DNA from: Entrophospora sp. SA101
Lineage: Eukaryota; Glomeromycota; Glomeromycetes; Entrophosporales; Entrophosporaceae
Direction of reading: 5' to 3'
NCBI GenBank assembly: GCA_958430865.1
Contig: CAUDNR010000435.1
Location: 1-54,869 of the forward strand
DNA length: 54,869 bases
In this document: in pieces, positions 1 to 9,898 of the stretch
Position numbering within the stretch: position 1 is the first letter of the stretch
Layout: each line of letters begins with the position of its first letter
Position numbers and translations under genes: made by a program
Notes under the pieces: model-generated
Seen by the model: the letters and a program-made list of their open reading frames with translations, nothing else
Database searches by the model: none
What the model was told of the DNA's origin: nothing

Positions 1-94
1 ATACTATATAAATAAATATAAAATAAAAAATATTTTTGTAAATAAAATTATAAAATATACATTAAATAAAGATTTTTCATTTATTATATATAGT

Positions 95-290
95 GTATTC
101 GATTCAAATCAGTTATTATTATAGATTCGAACCAGTCAATTTGAATCAAATCAAATCGTTCAAATCAAATTATATATTCGAATCAGTTCGAATTGTATCA
201 AATTATATATTCGAATCCGTTCGAATCAAATTATATATTCGAAATCTGTTCGAATCGGTTCGAATTTCATTGGTTCGTTCGGAGCCTTAT
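95..290. repeat. TTCGAATC-type short-period repeat
   Basis: The stretch is built from variants of ATATATTCGAATC, GTTCGAATCA and similar words repeated with slips. It ends in CGGAGCCTTATTTATACAT. A related array lies at 7047-7190 in the opposite orientation and begins with TATTTATACATAAGGCTCCG. Two short open frames over this stretch are products of the repeat and are not genes. Confidence 0.8.
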
Positions 291-293
291 TTA

Positions 294-1050
294 TACATAT
301 GTAAACTCGATAAATCGGCCACGTCGGGGCGGACCCTGTGATCTACTTATCGAGAGAACCGAGTTATCGAGTTTCACGTGATTTTTTAAATTTAAAATTT
401 TTTTATCTTTTATCTCAAACACTAGAAGGTTCCGAAATCAACCTTTTTATACATATTCTTGAACATAATAAATTTTAACAGGAATACAAATGTATTCTTC
501 ACTTGTATAATCAATGATATAAGTGATGATATAAAAATTAGATTAAAAATATAGATGTATTGTTCGCAATTAGACAAGAATGTTCTTTAAATTATTGAAT
601 GATACAATCAATGATACAACTGCTGATATAATAAAATATTAATGCATTATTCATGATAAATCATCAAATGATTAAAATGAAAAAAGTTCTTTTTTAAAAT
701 TACTTAAGAAAAAATGGTAAAGAATGCGTGATTATGCATTATAAATGATGAAAGTAATAAAATATAAATGTAGTTCACAAGTGAGAATGATTTCTTCCTT
801 CCAAATTATAAAAAATGAACAGATATTTTATTACAAATAATCATTTTGCTAATGAATTAAATCATACATTACTAAAATAGTATTAGTATTCACATAATAA
901 AACATCACGTGATACCGGATTATCGTGATTCATTTATAATTGGGCCAAGCTATTGACTGACTTAGCACTTATCGCAACTCATATAGATTGACCGACTTAT
1001 CAAAAAAATTTTAAATAGTAAAAAAAAGGCGAATTCAATGTCCGATTTTT
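294..1050. mobile_element. degraded MITE copy, same family as 48604-49337
   Basis: The left end (ATGTAAACTCGATAAATCGG, followed about 45 bases on by CTTATCGAGAGAACCGAGTTA) matches the left end of the intact element at 48604. Near 985-1050 it carries the counterpart of that element's inner right part (CCGACTTATCAA, a poly-A stretch, then TGTCCGA). The terminal inverted repeat on the right is not recognisable, so this is an old or truncated copy. There is no coding capacity. Confidence 0.6.
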
Positions 1051-2311
1051 TTGCATAGCAGAATCAAACTGGAAATAGTCGAATCTTTCTTTAATTGTTT
1101 CGCTAATACTTTGTGATATTGATTGTTGATAATTTACAAATGTTATTTTCAAATATGTATTTATTTAGTGGCAAGTATTATGCGTGTTACATACATACTA
1201 TTATTAAAAGCCGTTAGATTGTTGAGGTAGATTATGTGAAAATTTAAAGAATCTATTAACAAAGTATTGATTCTGAAAATTTTCTAATCCTCTTATTAAT
1301 AGCATAATAATATCGCCAAGAGCATAGTGGACATTCGTTTTATCATTTGTGACAAAATCGATCGTTGATCTTTTTTATATTGTGAAACTTGCTATTTCAA
1401 TTGAATTTAGAATAGAAAAAAATCGCGTGAATGCGCACAAAACCCATTTTATGGAAAATCTTTTTTTTTTATATTAATATATCGCTTTGACTTTTTTTTA
1501 TATTTTGGTAAAACTCAATCAATTTGATCAATTTGATTTCAACAAGTTACCTTAGAAGTAAAAGTTTAAGGCTTCTGTGATCTTGTCTGTCAGAATTGTG
1601 TCATTATTATTTATTATTATTGTTTATTTTATTTTTTTTTTAAAATATGAATGATAACATTTTACTTTATTAATAAGTCATTATTATACTTGCAGGTAAA
1701 GACTTATTCTATATTCTTATTATTATTATACTTTAAAGAAATAAGTATTTATTTTATATATTTGATTAACTTATAACTTATATTCAACTTTTTCCAATAG
1801 TACAAAGATCATATAATAGGTTGTATCTTGATTTTTTTATGATGCATTTAAAAAACATGAAGGATTTTTAAACAACAATAACAGATATACTCAGGGTGTA
1901 ATTATAAAGTGATGTATATAATTTAAAAAACGTATTTCTTTTATATTTATATTTATCCTTTAAAGGAAATGAAATTTATCCCACCAAACGGAAAAATTAC
2001 TATTTAAAACCATTTTTTTTTTTTTTTTTTTAAATAGAAAAAGGCATTTTTTATACATATCATCATTCATAATCAATTATTTTTTCTTTGGAAAATAAAT
2101 AATGCACAAAAACATGTATTCAAAAAAAATTTGTTTTTTTTTGAAATTCACAATTAGAAAAGGTTGTTATCCTGCGATATCTGGTCTAAAACCGCGAAGA
2201 TACTTGTTCTAATAAACAAGGTTACCTAGGGAGAAAAAACAATTTAGAATACAGATATTTGCACTAAAAATTTCTTCCAAATTTGGACAAAATCCTTTAA
2301 ATATTACAAAA
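1051..2311. other. intergenic, no gene seen
   Basis: AT-rich sequence with homopolymer runs, such as a T run near 2010-2030. I see no convincing coding frame, RNA gene or repeat family member. Confidence 0.6.
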
Positions 2312-2590
2312 TTAATTATTATTACTGTGATATTCTAGAAAATAATTTCTTTTTGAGTTTAAACGTAAAGCAACATCACATAGAGTACAAAATACACGTG
2401 AACAATTATCATTAGTTGTAGCATTTATTCCTTCTTCTTGCCTTTGATATTTACAATACTCACATACAATCCTATTTTCTCTATATTCAGGAAAACAATT
2501 TCCTGACGTTGGTCTTTGTGATCCACTATAATAGTATTTTAAATCATACCATTTGAAATCTTGGATCAGGCAATATTTAAAAAAAATCAT
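2312..2590 (-). pseudogene. piggyBac-type transposase C-terminal fragment
   Basis: An open frame of 92 codons carries a cysteine pattern: CEYCKYQRQ, then about 16 residues on FCTLCDVALRLN, then a terminal EYHS. This order (CxxC, CxxC followed by VxLC/RLN, then F-x-x-YH) is that of the small zinc-binding domain ending piggyBac-like DDE transposases. The usual cysteine after the second pair is missing, and there is no catalytic domain next to it. I read it as a remnant of an inserted element. It could instead be the last exon of a domesticated gene whose other exons I do not see. No TTAA-flanked termini were found. Confidence 0.45.
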
Positions 2591-2846
2591 ACAATACCAA
2601 ATAACGTGATTAGTGGAGTTTGTACTACATGAATAAAATACAATATTATTATTATTATTATTATAATTTTGAGATTATGATATATATATGATATATATAG
2701 TATCATTTTTATAGTTTGTATAGTGCCAATAATAAATAAAATAATTCTTCGCATCGTATACTTTTTGTATTTAATCTAAGTCAACTGTTGAGTTTTTTTT
2801 TTGGAATTTTGAAAACCTCTCACTTGTTTATTATTATAAAGAGACA

Positions 2847-3743
2847 ATGTTAAAAAAAATCTCCAAATTTCTGTTTTTCCTGACTTGTTTATTCCCTGTC
2901 GTATCAGCAAGATTACCACTTTCTGATATGTTTAATTTCGAAATAAATAAATACATTCCCTACGTAGTTGTCACCGTAATTCTTTTAATTGCACTTATTC
3001 CGATAAATCAATTTAAAAATCTCAGAATGATAATAGCTACAATTTTGGGAATATTCACAATATTTATTTTTCCACCTCTATTCCTTTATATGACACAAGG
3101 CTTCACCAAGCTCACAATAGTTGATATAGCCTTCAGTTGTTCAATATTCACATGTAATATAATCTTATTTTCAATTGTTGGTAGTGGATCAGCAACAGCC
3201 TATATAACCTTTGTAATGTTCACAGCATTAGTCTTTATAATTTTTCTACCTTTGCTCTTTTATGCGGCAGAAAGTTTCAACAGTGTTACAATACCCCTTT
3301 TAATTTTATTGGAAATCTTCATTTTTACTACAGTAGCAATTCTCCTTATGCTTGAATCAAATAATGATACGTGCATCTATTTTATTCTCACAATATATAT
3401 TTTATTAGTTTTATCAATTTATATTTATTGTTTAGTAATTGCGATAAAAAAAAAAAGCTACGCATATACTACAGTTTTAGTTGTTGATTTAGTATTAGGG
3501 TGTTGTCTTGGTGGTTTAAAGGGTACAATATTTGGAGCTATAATAGGTGAAATTTTAACTGGGTTTAATTTCTATGTTTTATTTTATTCGTTACAAGAGG
3601 AGGTCAACCAAGTTTCGCTTTTACTTTTCTGGGCAGATTTGTGGGCTACATTATTTGTTATTTATACTACCATTGAACGATACATCAAAAGAGGAGAATT
3701 TGTAGAGCGAAAAGTAGAATTTAGTCTTCAGAATTACATCTAA
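2847..3743 (+). CDS. multi-pass membrane protein of unknown family (298 aa)
   Basis: This is a single uninterrupted reading frame. It opens with a likely signal peptide or signal anchor (residues 1-21, a basic MLKK start, a hydrophobic core and an SA cleavage-like end). Roughly seven to nine hydrophobic spans follow, near residues 37-53, 60-81, 89-112, 116-140, 146-168, 176-200, 207-235 and 258-275. A short charged tail (KRGEFVERKVEF) follows the last span. There are glycine-rich small-residue stretches near residues 220-240. I recognise no transporter or enzyme signature. The start was chosen because the ATG directly precedes the signal-like segment and the upstream sequence is non-coding. 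The frame is intact, so it is probably a real, lineage-specific gene. It stands alone, with transposon remnants on both sides. Confidence 0.7.
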   Translation: MLKKISKFLFFLTCLFPVVSARLPLSDMFNFEINKYIPYVVVTVILLIALIPINQFKNLRMIIATILGIFTIFIFPPLFLYMTQGFTKLTIVDIAFSCSIFTCNIILFSIVGSGSATAYITFVMFTALVFIIFLPLLFYAAESFNSVTIPLLILLEIFIFTTVAILLMLESNNDTCIYFILTIYILLVLSIYIYCLVIAIKKKSYAYTTVLVVDLVLGCCLGGLKGTIFGAIIGEILTGFNFYVLFYSLQEEVNQVSLLLFWADLWATLFVIYTTIERYIKRGEFVERKVEFSLQNYI

Positions 3744-3871
3744 GAAGTACATTATTTATTATATTATATTATTGGGAAATTCTATTTGAAATTTTGTTAT
3801 TGGAATTATTTATTATAATGTAATTTCTTCTTTAGCTTATTTTACGAGTGCGATTTTATTTATTTACATAT

Positions 3872-5060
3872 AGTGTGTTGCAAAAAAAAACCGGGATTAT
3901 ATATTTGGTTATTACAACAAAACGGTCATCCCAAATGATGCAAAAAATATCTCTTTTAAAAGCCTAAAAAATGTAGTTTTTATTAATAAAAAATTAATAT
4001 GGTATACGTTCTCCATTATTTTGTATAATAAGCTTACATCGGCATCGTATAGAATTTACTAAATTAATTAGGACATTATGTGGAATACTTTGCCATTAAT
4101 TAATCATAAATCGGTTCTAATTCTTCACAATTTTGTGGCATCCTTTTCTCAACGTTTCTTTTAACAACGCTCCACAGATTTTCTATCGGATTCAAAGCTG
4201 GGCTGTTCGAAAGCCAGTCTATAACATTTGATACATTTTCTGCAAGAAAAGACGTTGCAAGACGACTTGTATGTTTAGGGTCATTGTCTTGCTGAAATCT
4301 CCATTCATCCCCAAGCATTTTTTCTATTTCTGAAACGTGTCTGTTAAGTATTTCCACACAAAACAACGCATCCATAATTTGTTTAAAACAAAAAAGGCTT
4401 GTTTTGCCTTCTACATAAAAACCATCCCACGCGTGAATTTTAGTACGATCCTTTGGCATCCTTCGAACTGGCCTTTTATCCTTATACCAACGTTCTATAG
4501 TATTTCTAAATAATAAAAAGGATGTCTCATCGGTAAATAATGTTTTATTCCAATCGTCATTAAGATGTCATTGGGCCCATTGTACACGGTTTTCTTTATG
4601 AGACATTGTCAACATTGGTGTAGCCATTTACAGGGCTTTTTTATACCCTTTTTCGTGTATATGTCTAGAGATAGTTGGATAAGATACTTGCACATGATTT
4701 ACCGATAATTTTATTGCCAATTTTCTAGTCGAAATTGATGAATCTCTGCGTATATATTGCCCCAAAACTTTCGATGCTTCCGCAGTATTTTTTTTTTTGG
4801 CGGCCATTTCCTCTAACGTGATCCAAATTGCCAGTTGTTTTTAATTTTTTTATGTTATCATAGACGGTAGAAAGAGGAACTTTTGTACGCTTATTTATTT
4901 CTTTGTGCTCACATACACCGTTATTCCACAAATGTAATATTAATATAGCTTGACGTCGGGTTTCTTGTCTTGAAGTAGACATTATATACTTAATTTTCTC
5001 AAAAAGCAAAAAAGATTATCAATTATAAAAAATCTCAATATTTATTTTTGAAATATGAGT
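3872..5060. mobile_element. Tc1/mariner-like DNA transposon, degraded
   Basis: The body contains a broken Tc1-type transposase on the minus strand. The left edge, GTGTGTTGCAAAAAAAAACC preceded by TATA, looks like a terminal repeat next to a TA target. I could not find its inverted partner on the right, so the right boundary is approximate. Confidence 0.55.
4100..5009 (-). pseudogene. Tc1-like transposase, frameshifted and with stops
   Basis: Read on the minus strand, the N-terminal part (4725-5009) is a helix-turn-helix of Tc1 type with an RKVPLSTVYDNIKK-like recognition helix. The frame then shifts in the poly-A run near 4788-4798. The middle region continues in another frame and includes the first catalytic aspartate (LFTDETSF). 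It carries two internal stops, at 4628-4630 and 4568-4570. The last part (4100-4459) is open and holds the second aspartate (QQDNDPKHTS) and the third acidic residue (ALNPIENLW). All three catalytic positions of a DDE_3 Tc1 transposase survive, so decay is recent, but the gene cannot make a full protein as it stands. Confidence 0.85.
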
Positions 5061-6110
5061 TCGTCTTGATTTTTATACGGCACGAATTTGGCTAAATTTT
5101 ATGCGGACTCTCGTTGAATAATAATCTAGAAAAACATGGCGGAGCTTTATTAACTGGTCATATAACTTCTAAATTACAGGATTACGCAATATGAGAATGT
5201 CATTTTTTTTGTATTTAATATATAGCATAATATTATATACAAATACAATATTTTTTCCCTAATAGCTATTATTGATATCTCATTTAATCCAAAAGAATTG
5301 ATAATAAACATAACCGATTAATATTATGTATGTTCTCTGATTATAATTAAATTATTCACTTTACCCATTGAATATGTTACACATAAAAATCAGAACAATA
5401 TTCCCGATAGCCCATAAAACAATAAATATATAAATTTAGTATATACATCATGATAAAGTTATGTAGATTATTCTAAAATTGATTTCCATCTAGGGCAATA
5501 TCCTTGACTGTATAAGTACTAATCATGTAAGTGGGTTTTTTAACCCATCTGTCTGAACGATTTTGAGTTAAGACCATTTCTATATAGACAAAGTGAACAA
5601 TTGTCACTATGGTGCACGTTATCAACGTCAAATGATCACCTGATTTAAACACATAATTTTTTTTTTGATATATAAATTTCGACTAAAATTCTTTTCATAA
5701 AACGTAAGTTATCGCTGATAAGTTTCCTTAGTTTGTGTTACTACCAGTAAAGATAAAAAATTTTTGTTAGCGAATTAGAATTAATTAAATGTAAATGATC
5801 GATATATAAGATTTCGGGACTATTGATATTTATAAATGAAGTGAAGCCAAATAAATTATTGACCACTAAAAATAGTGTAAATTTGCACCCAATCCAAGGA
5901 CTGATTGACATGAGATGAATTATTAATATTTTTCACTCATTAAGAATTATTCTCTGTTGCCTTTTTTTTAATGATAATTTTCACTATTCCAACAAATAAC
6001 ATTTCCTTTATGCTTTCATTTTTGTAGTCATTTATTTGATGAAAGATTAATCAAATTAGTTCAATTCAATATTCGAAATTTCCAAAATTTGTGTCTTCTG
6101 GTATATTGCA
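5061..6110. other. intergenic, no gene seen
   Basis: AT-rich sequence with no convincing open frame or recognisable element. Confidence 0.5.
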
Positions 6111-6111
6111 C

Positions 6112-6170
6112 ATTCTCTCTATAACGGTTTTTTCTATACCAGTTTTCACTCTATAACGAACTGAGAATTT
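6112..6170. repeat. solo terminal-repeat-like fragment (CTCTCTATAACGG family)
   Basis: It contains CACATTCTCTCTATAACGG and, shortly after, CACTCTATAACGAACTG. Both resemble the terminal repeat of the pogo-like element whose right end lies at 9601-9622. It is oriented as a left end. The right-type end at 8393-8431 could be its partner, which would define an older element about 2.3 kb long that has lost all coding sequence. Confidence 0.45.
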
Positions 6171-7046
6171 ATTATCACTAATACTACCATTATTACCATT
6201 GCCATTGCTATCATTATTACCATTAGTAGTAGAAACATTACCATTATTACTATTATATTATCTCGCAGTGTGTACGGTATTTGCATTTATATATTGAACT
6301 TTTGTTGTGCCGTCACGGAATAACACTGCAGAGAATTTGATTTGATGTCTGATCATCCATTACGTGATAAGCCATTAATCTTATTATTAACCTTTTACCT
6401 TTTACTTTCTATTTTATGTATATGACGAAATGGAAAATCGCTAAATTATAACAGAGCCAAAGTTCAAAGTATTGTTTGTTTTTTTTCCAACAAAATCTCC
6501 GCCGCTAATAGAAATTCTATTTTCAAGGTTCAACAAGATTATATATCAATATGATTATAAGCCAATTTTAAAATTCGTCTTATAATGATAAAATCCTACC
6601 TTACTATTACTATTATAATAATAATTAAAGTATAATTGAATATTTTCGCGATTCACAAAAGTTCGGTTTGACTGTATAAAATGTGGGTTTTTTCTAAAGA
6701 ATCAGAATTCTTGTCATCATAAATCAAATAATAATAAATAATAACGTCAGACACAGAAGAAATCTTCAATCAAAATTTTCAAGAGGAAGAGGGAGAAAAT
6801 ACAGAAGTAGTAATTAATATTTTAAAGGTTTGTCTTTTATATATAGGTTATATTGAAAAGAAGTCATTTATCATGTAAATATAAATATATTTTCTGGTTT
6901 ACACTTTAAAAAAGAAAAAAGTAAATAAATTAAAAGTTTAAAGATGATGACAAAATGACAAAGAGAAAGAGAAAAGTCCAGAAAATAAAAAAGGGCTGTT
7001 TCTTGATAATTGTATTATGTGATCTTTGATTATTTTAAATTTATAA

Positions 7047-7190
7047 TATATTTATACATAAGGCTCCGAATGAATCGAATCAAATCGAATTTGAGAGTGA
7101 TTCGATACGATTCGATTCGATCTGTAGTCAATTCGATTCGATTCGAATTCAAAAAACAGGATTCGATTCGAATCAAACCGGATTCCTAAA
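7047..7190. repeat. TTCGAATC-type repeat, inverted relative to 95-290
   Basis: Begins TATTTATACATAAGGCTCCG and continues with GATTCGATTCGAATC words. The shared edge motif (TAAGGCTCCGAA) and inner words show the same family as 95-290 on the opposite strand. Not coding. Confidence 0.75.
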
Positions 7191-7199
7191 ATTTATTTA

Positions 7200-8320
7200 A
7201 CGTCATATTAAATTTATATTTTTAATTTGATAATTTAAATTTATATTAAAACAGTGAATTTCAATTAGTGTGCTTCCATTTAATGAATACTAATGAATTG
7301 AGGTCTAAGAATGGTTTAATGATAATAATAATAAAATTCTTCTTGATATGATATTTATTCGAATTTTTAATAATAACGGATTTCTTGATATTAATATTAA
7401 TATTAATGGTCGTGTGACCTATATCATTAATAATAGTCGAACGATTTGTCACATTAAACGATTGGGAAGTGTATTTTCCGAAATTTTTTGGTGATCAACG
7501 TCGAAATTCTATTAATAAAATTAGCCACAAACCTTAATTTTAACCCTTTTTTGCTCAGCAATCTCCACCAAACACAGATTTTTAAGACTTATTCCTTCTT
7601 TTAAAAAAAAATTAGGAGAGATTATTAACAAAATAGTAAAAAATCTTGGTGTTAAAGTTTGTCGACCAAATTACCACATTTGGAAATAAATTATCTATTT
7701 TTGGTCATTATTCCTGATAATCTCCTGATAATTTCCTGCCTACATTTTTTCCTTTTTGTGTATTGATAAATAAATTTATCAAAATTTAATATGTTTTTTG
7801 GAGTTTTTTGCCATTTTCACTAAACTTTAATAAACAACAATCCACATAAAGCTATACCTATATGAAAGCTTACAATATTTTACATCTTTTCAACCACTCA
7901 CCAAGTTTATAATAAAAAGTAATGCTGTTTTTGAATAAACATAGCTTAACATAGAGAGCCTCTATCAATATGGGAGAGGGCTCATTAGAAAGCTATAATG
8001 ACATAGTTTTATTTTTGGTTAATAATGATGTTTGTATTTGTTATAAAAATAATGAGATATTTTAAAAAACTGATTTGTTACACGAGTCGGATTTTCTATT
8101 TTATATATGTAATTACACTTCCTGTGACATATCGTTTGACTGCTATATCAAAAAATTTTACCAAAAATTCGTTGTTCGTTGTAACAAAATTCTATTAATA
8201 AATTCGATGTAACAAGAGTTTTTTATTATTAAAAAAAATTTTTTTCAAAATTCGTTATGACAAGGTTCAACTGTATGACTTTTTATATGTGTGGTTAACT
8301 ATGTTTGTGTTTATTGAAAT
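7200..8320. other. intergenic, no gene seen
   Basis: AT-rich. There are scattered inverted-repeat-end-like words (AAGGTTCAACTGTA near 8263 and GGTTTGACTGTA near 6668), but no paired terminal repeats that I could define and no coding frame. Confidence 0.45.
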
Positions 8321-8327
8321 TTGTAAC

Positions 8328-8358
8328 ACCCCAGGACTAGGTGTCCTGCGCCATATTA
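8328..8358. repeat. end fragment of the 36604-37071 MITE family
   Basis: GGACTAGGTGTCCTGCGCC matches the right terminal repeat of the element at 36604-37071 (GGGACTAGGTGTCCTGCAC). No left end was found nearby, so this is a solo end. Confidence 0.55.
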
Positions 8359-8392
8359 ATATAACATTCACTCATTCGTCAATTAGAATGGA

Positions 8393-8431
8393 GGCCGTTA
8401 TAGAGGGGGCCGTTATAGAGAGAGTGAACTG
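8393..8431. repeat. right-type terminal repeat of pogo-like element
   Basis: The motif GGCCGTTATAGAG occurs twice in a row and ends in AGAGTGAACTG followed by TA. This is the same end as at 9601-9622. Confidence 0.6.
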
Positions 8432-8489
8432 TATTTATTTAAATACTTATTTTATCACGAGTATAATCTACAAATAAAGAAATAATTAT

Positions 8490-9622
8490 AACGCACTGTA
8501 AATCAGAAACCAAATTTTCACTATATAAAAACCTTACTCTATAACGGTTTTCTTAATTAAATTTCCTATAGCGTATAACGGCCAGCCTCTGAAAATTCTC
8601 TCATATGTTTTATATGTTGCCTATAACGGCCGACGATCATGATCTGAGATAATCATTACCAAATTAAAAAATTCAGTATGTCACAATTATTTAATATTAA
8701 TAATTTGAACGCGCTTATTGTCACAATGCTCCCACTCATTCTATTTCTGAATCAACAAATTTAATTAATGTAAGAGTTTACTACTTACCAAACACAACAA
8801 CATTTTTACAACCATGTGATGCCTGGATAATTAACAACTTCAAGGTGAGCTACAAAAAATTTTTCTTGCAAAAAAATTAGTGATTATGAAGAAGAGAGAA
8901 ATAAACGGTCAAGAATATGAAAAATTTCAATTAAACATGCAATTAAATTTACATCAAAAGTTTGGAAAAAAGTTACCAGTCAAACTATAGTTAACTGCTG
9001 GAAAAAACTGGTATTTTACCTGATTATGATATTAATTCCAACGAAATTGAAAATATGTCATCAATTTTAAATTCATTGAATGTAAGAGAGCTCAATGATT
9101 TGCAAAAATTGATTGATGAACTTACATTTCCTAATCCTATATCTGTGTCTGAATACATTGAAATTGATGACTCTCATGTAAGTGATGAATAAATCTAAAT
9201 GACATAATTACAATAATTAATCCACCAGAAGAAAATGAAAGCCAGGAAGAAATAATTGAAGAACTTCCACCTGTTACAAATAAAGAAGCCTTGCCAGAAA
9301 TAAAAACATTAGAAATTTACATTGACCAGCAATCAGAATTAAATGAGGATGATTTTAAATTATTGAAAAGTCTTAAAAGAAAAATTAAAAAAATTGATTT
9401 TAACCCACAACAATAATCCACACTAGATAACTTTTTTAATATTGAATAAATATGCAAATTATAAATAGTTTATTTTCATTTATTTCATTTATTTTTTAAA
9501 TATTTTATCGTATAAAAAATATATTGTATCGCATTATAATTTATCAAATGACTATGATCAGCAAACTCTCTATAACGGCCTTTTTTTGCCAAATCAGGCA
9601 GGCCGTTATAGAGAGTGAACTG
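8490..9622. mobile_element. pogo/Tigger-like DNA transposon, degraded
   Basis: The right terminus reads GGCCGTTATAGAGAGTGAAC and ends TG before a TA dinucleotide. An inner inverted copy, CTCTCTATAACGGCC, lies at about 9566. The left terminus is degenerate: TTACTCTATAACGG and GTATAACGGCC near 8520-8585. Between the ends lies a broken DDE_1-type transposase on the plus strand. The left boundary is approximate. Confidence 0.65.
8690..9415 (+). pseudogene. pogo/Tigger-like (DDE_1) transposase, C-terminal part, broken
   Basis: The plus strand encodes NAPTHSIS followed by YYLPNTTTFLQPCDAWIINN and then FKVSYKKFF. This matches the DDE_1 signature of an NAPxH block, LPPNTTxxLQPxD and xNFKxxYxK. Further on is TIVNCWKKTGILPDYD, the usual C-terminal helix of these transposases, then an acidic tail. 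The coding sequence is interrupted several times. The second catalytic aspartate should precede NAPTH; at 8719-8724 one base seems to be missing in that codon, which shifts the frame and removes it. A stop follows the LQKN block, and further breaks occur near 8985 and 9190. The N-terminal CENP-B-like DNA-binding domain is absent. Non-functional as written. Confidence 0.75.
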
Positions 9623-9898
9623 TAATATAATAAGTAGAATAAATACAAATTAATTAATTATCAATTAGCAATTGACAATCAGTACTTCATTGTAATTCAT
9701 CTAATTTATCCAACAAATTCATACAATTCACTCAATTTATCACACTCATTAGTCCTATCAATTTCACTAATCTTTTCAATACCTTTTCCATTACCATCAT
9801 CATTAGAATCTAATATTAATAAAATACCTTGTTAGCAATAAAATTAATGATTGATAATTTCTATTATATTATAATTTACCTTTATCAGAACCAATCAC

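Noticed and set aside
93..381. Two overlapping plus-strand open frames
   Set aside because: They are translations of the TTCGAATC repeat and of a MITE end, with no protein-like composition.
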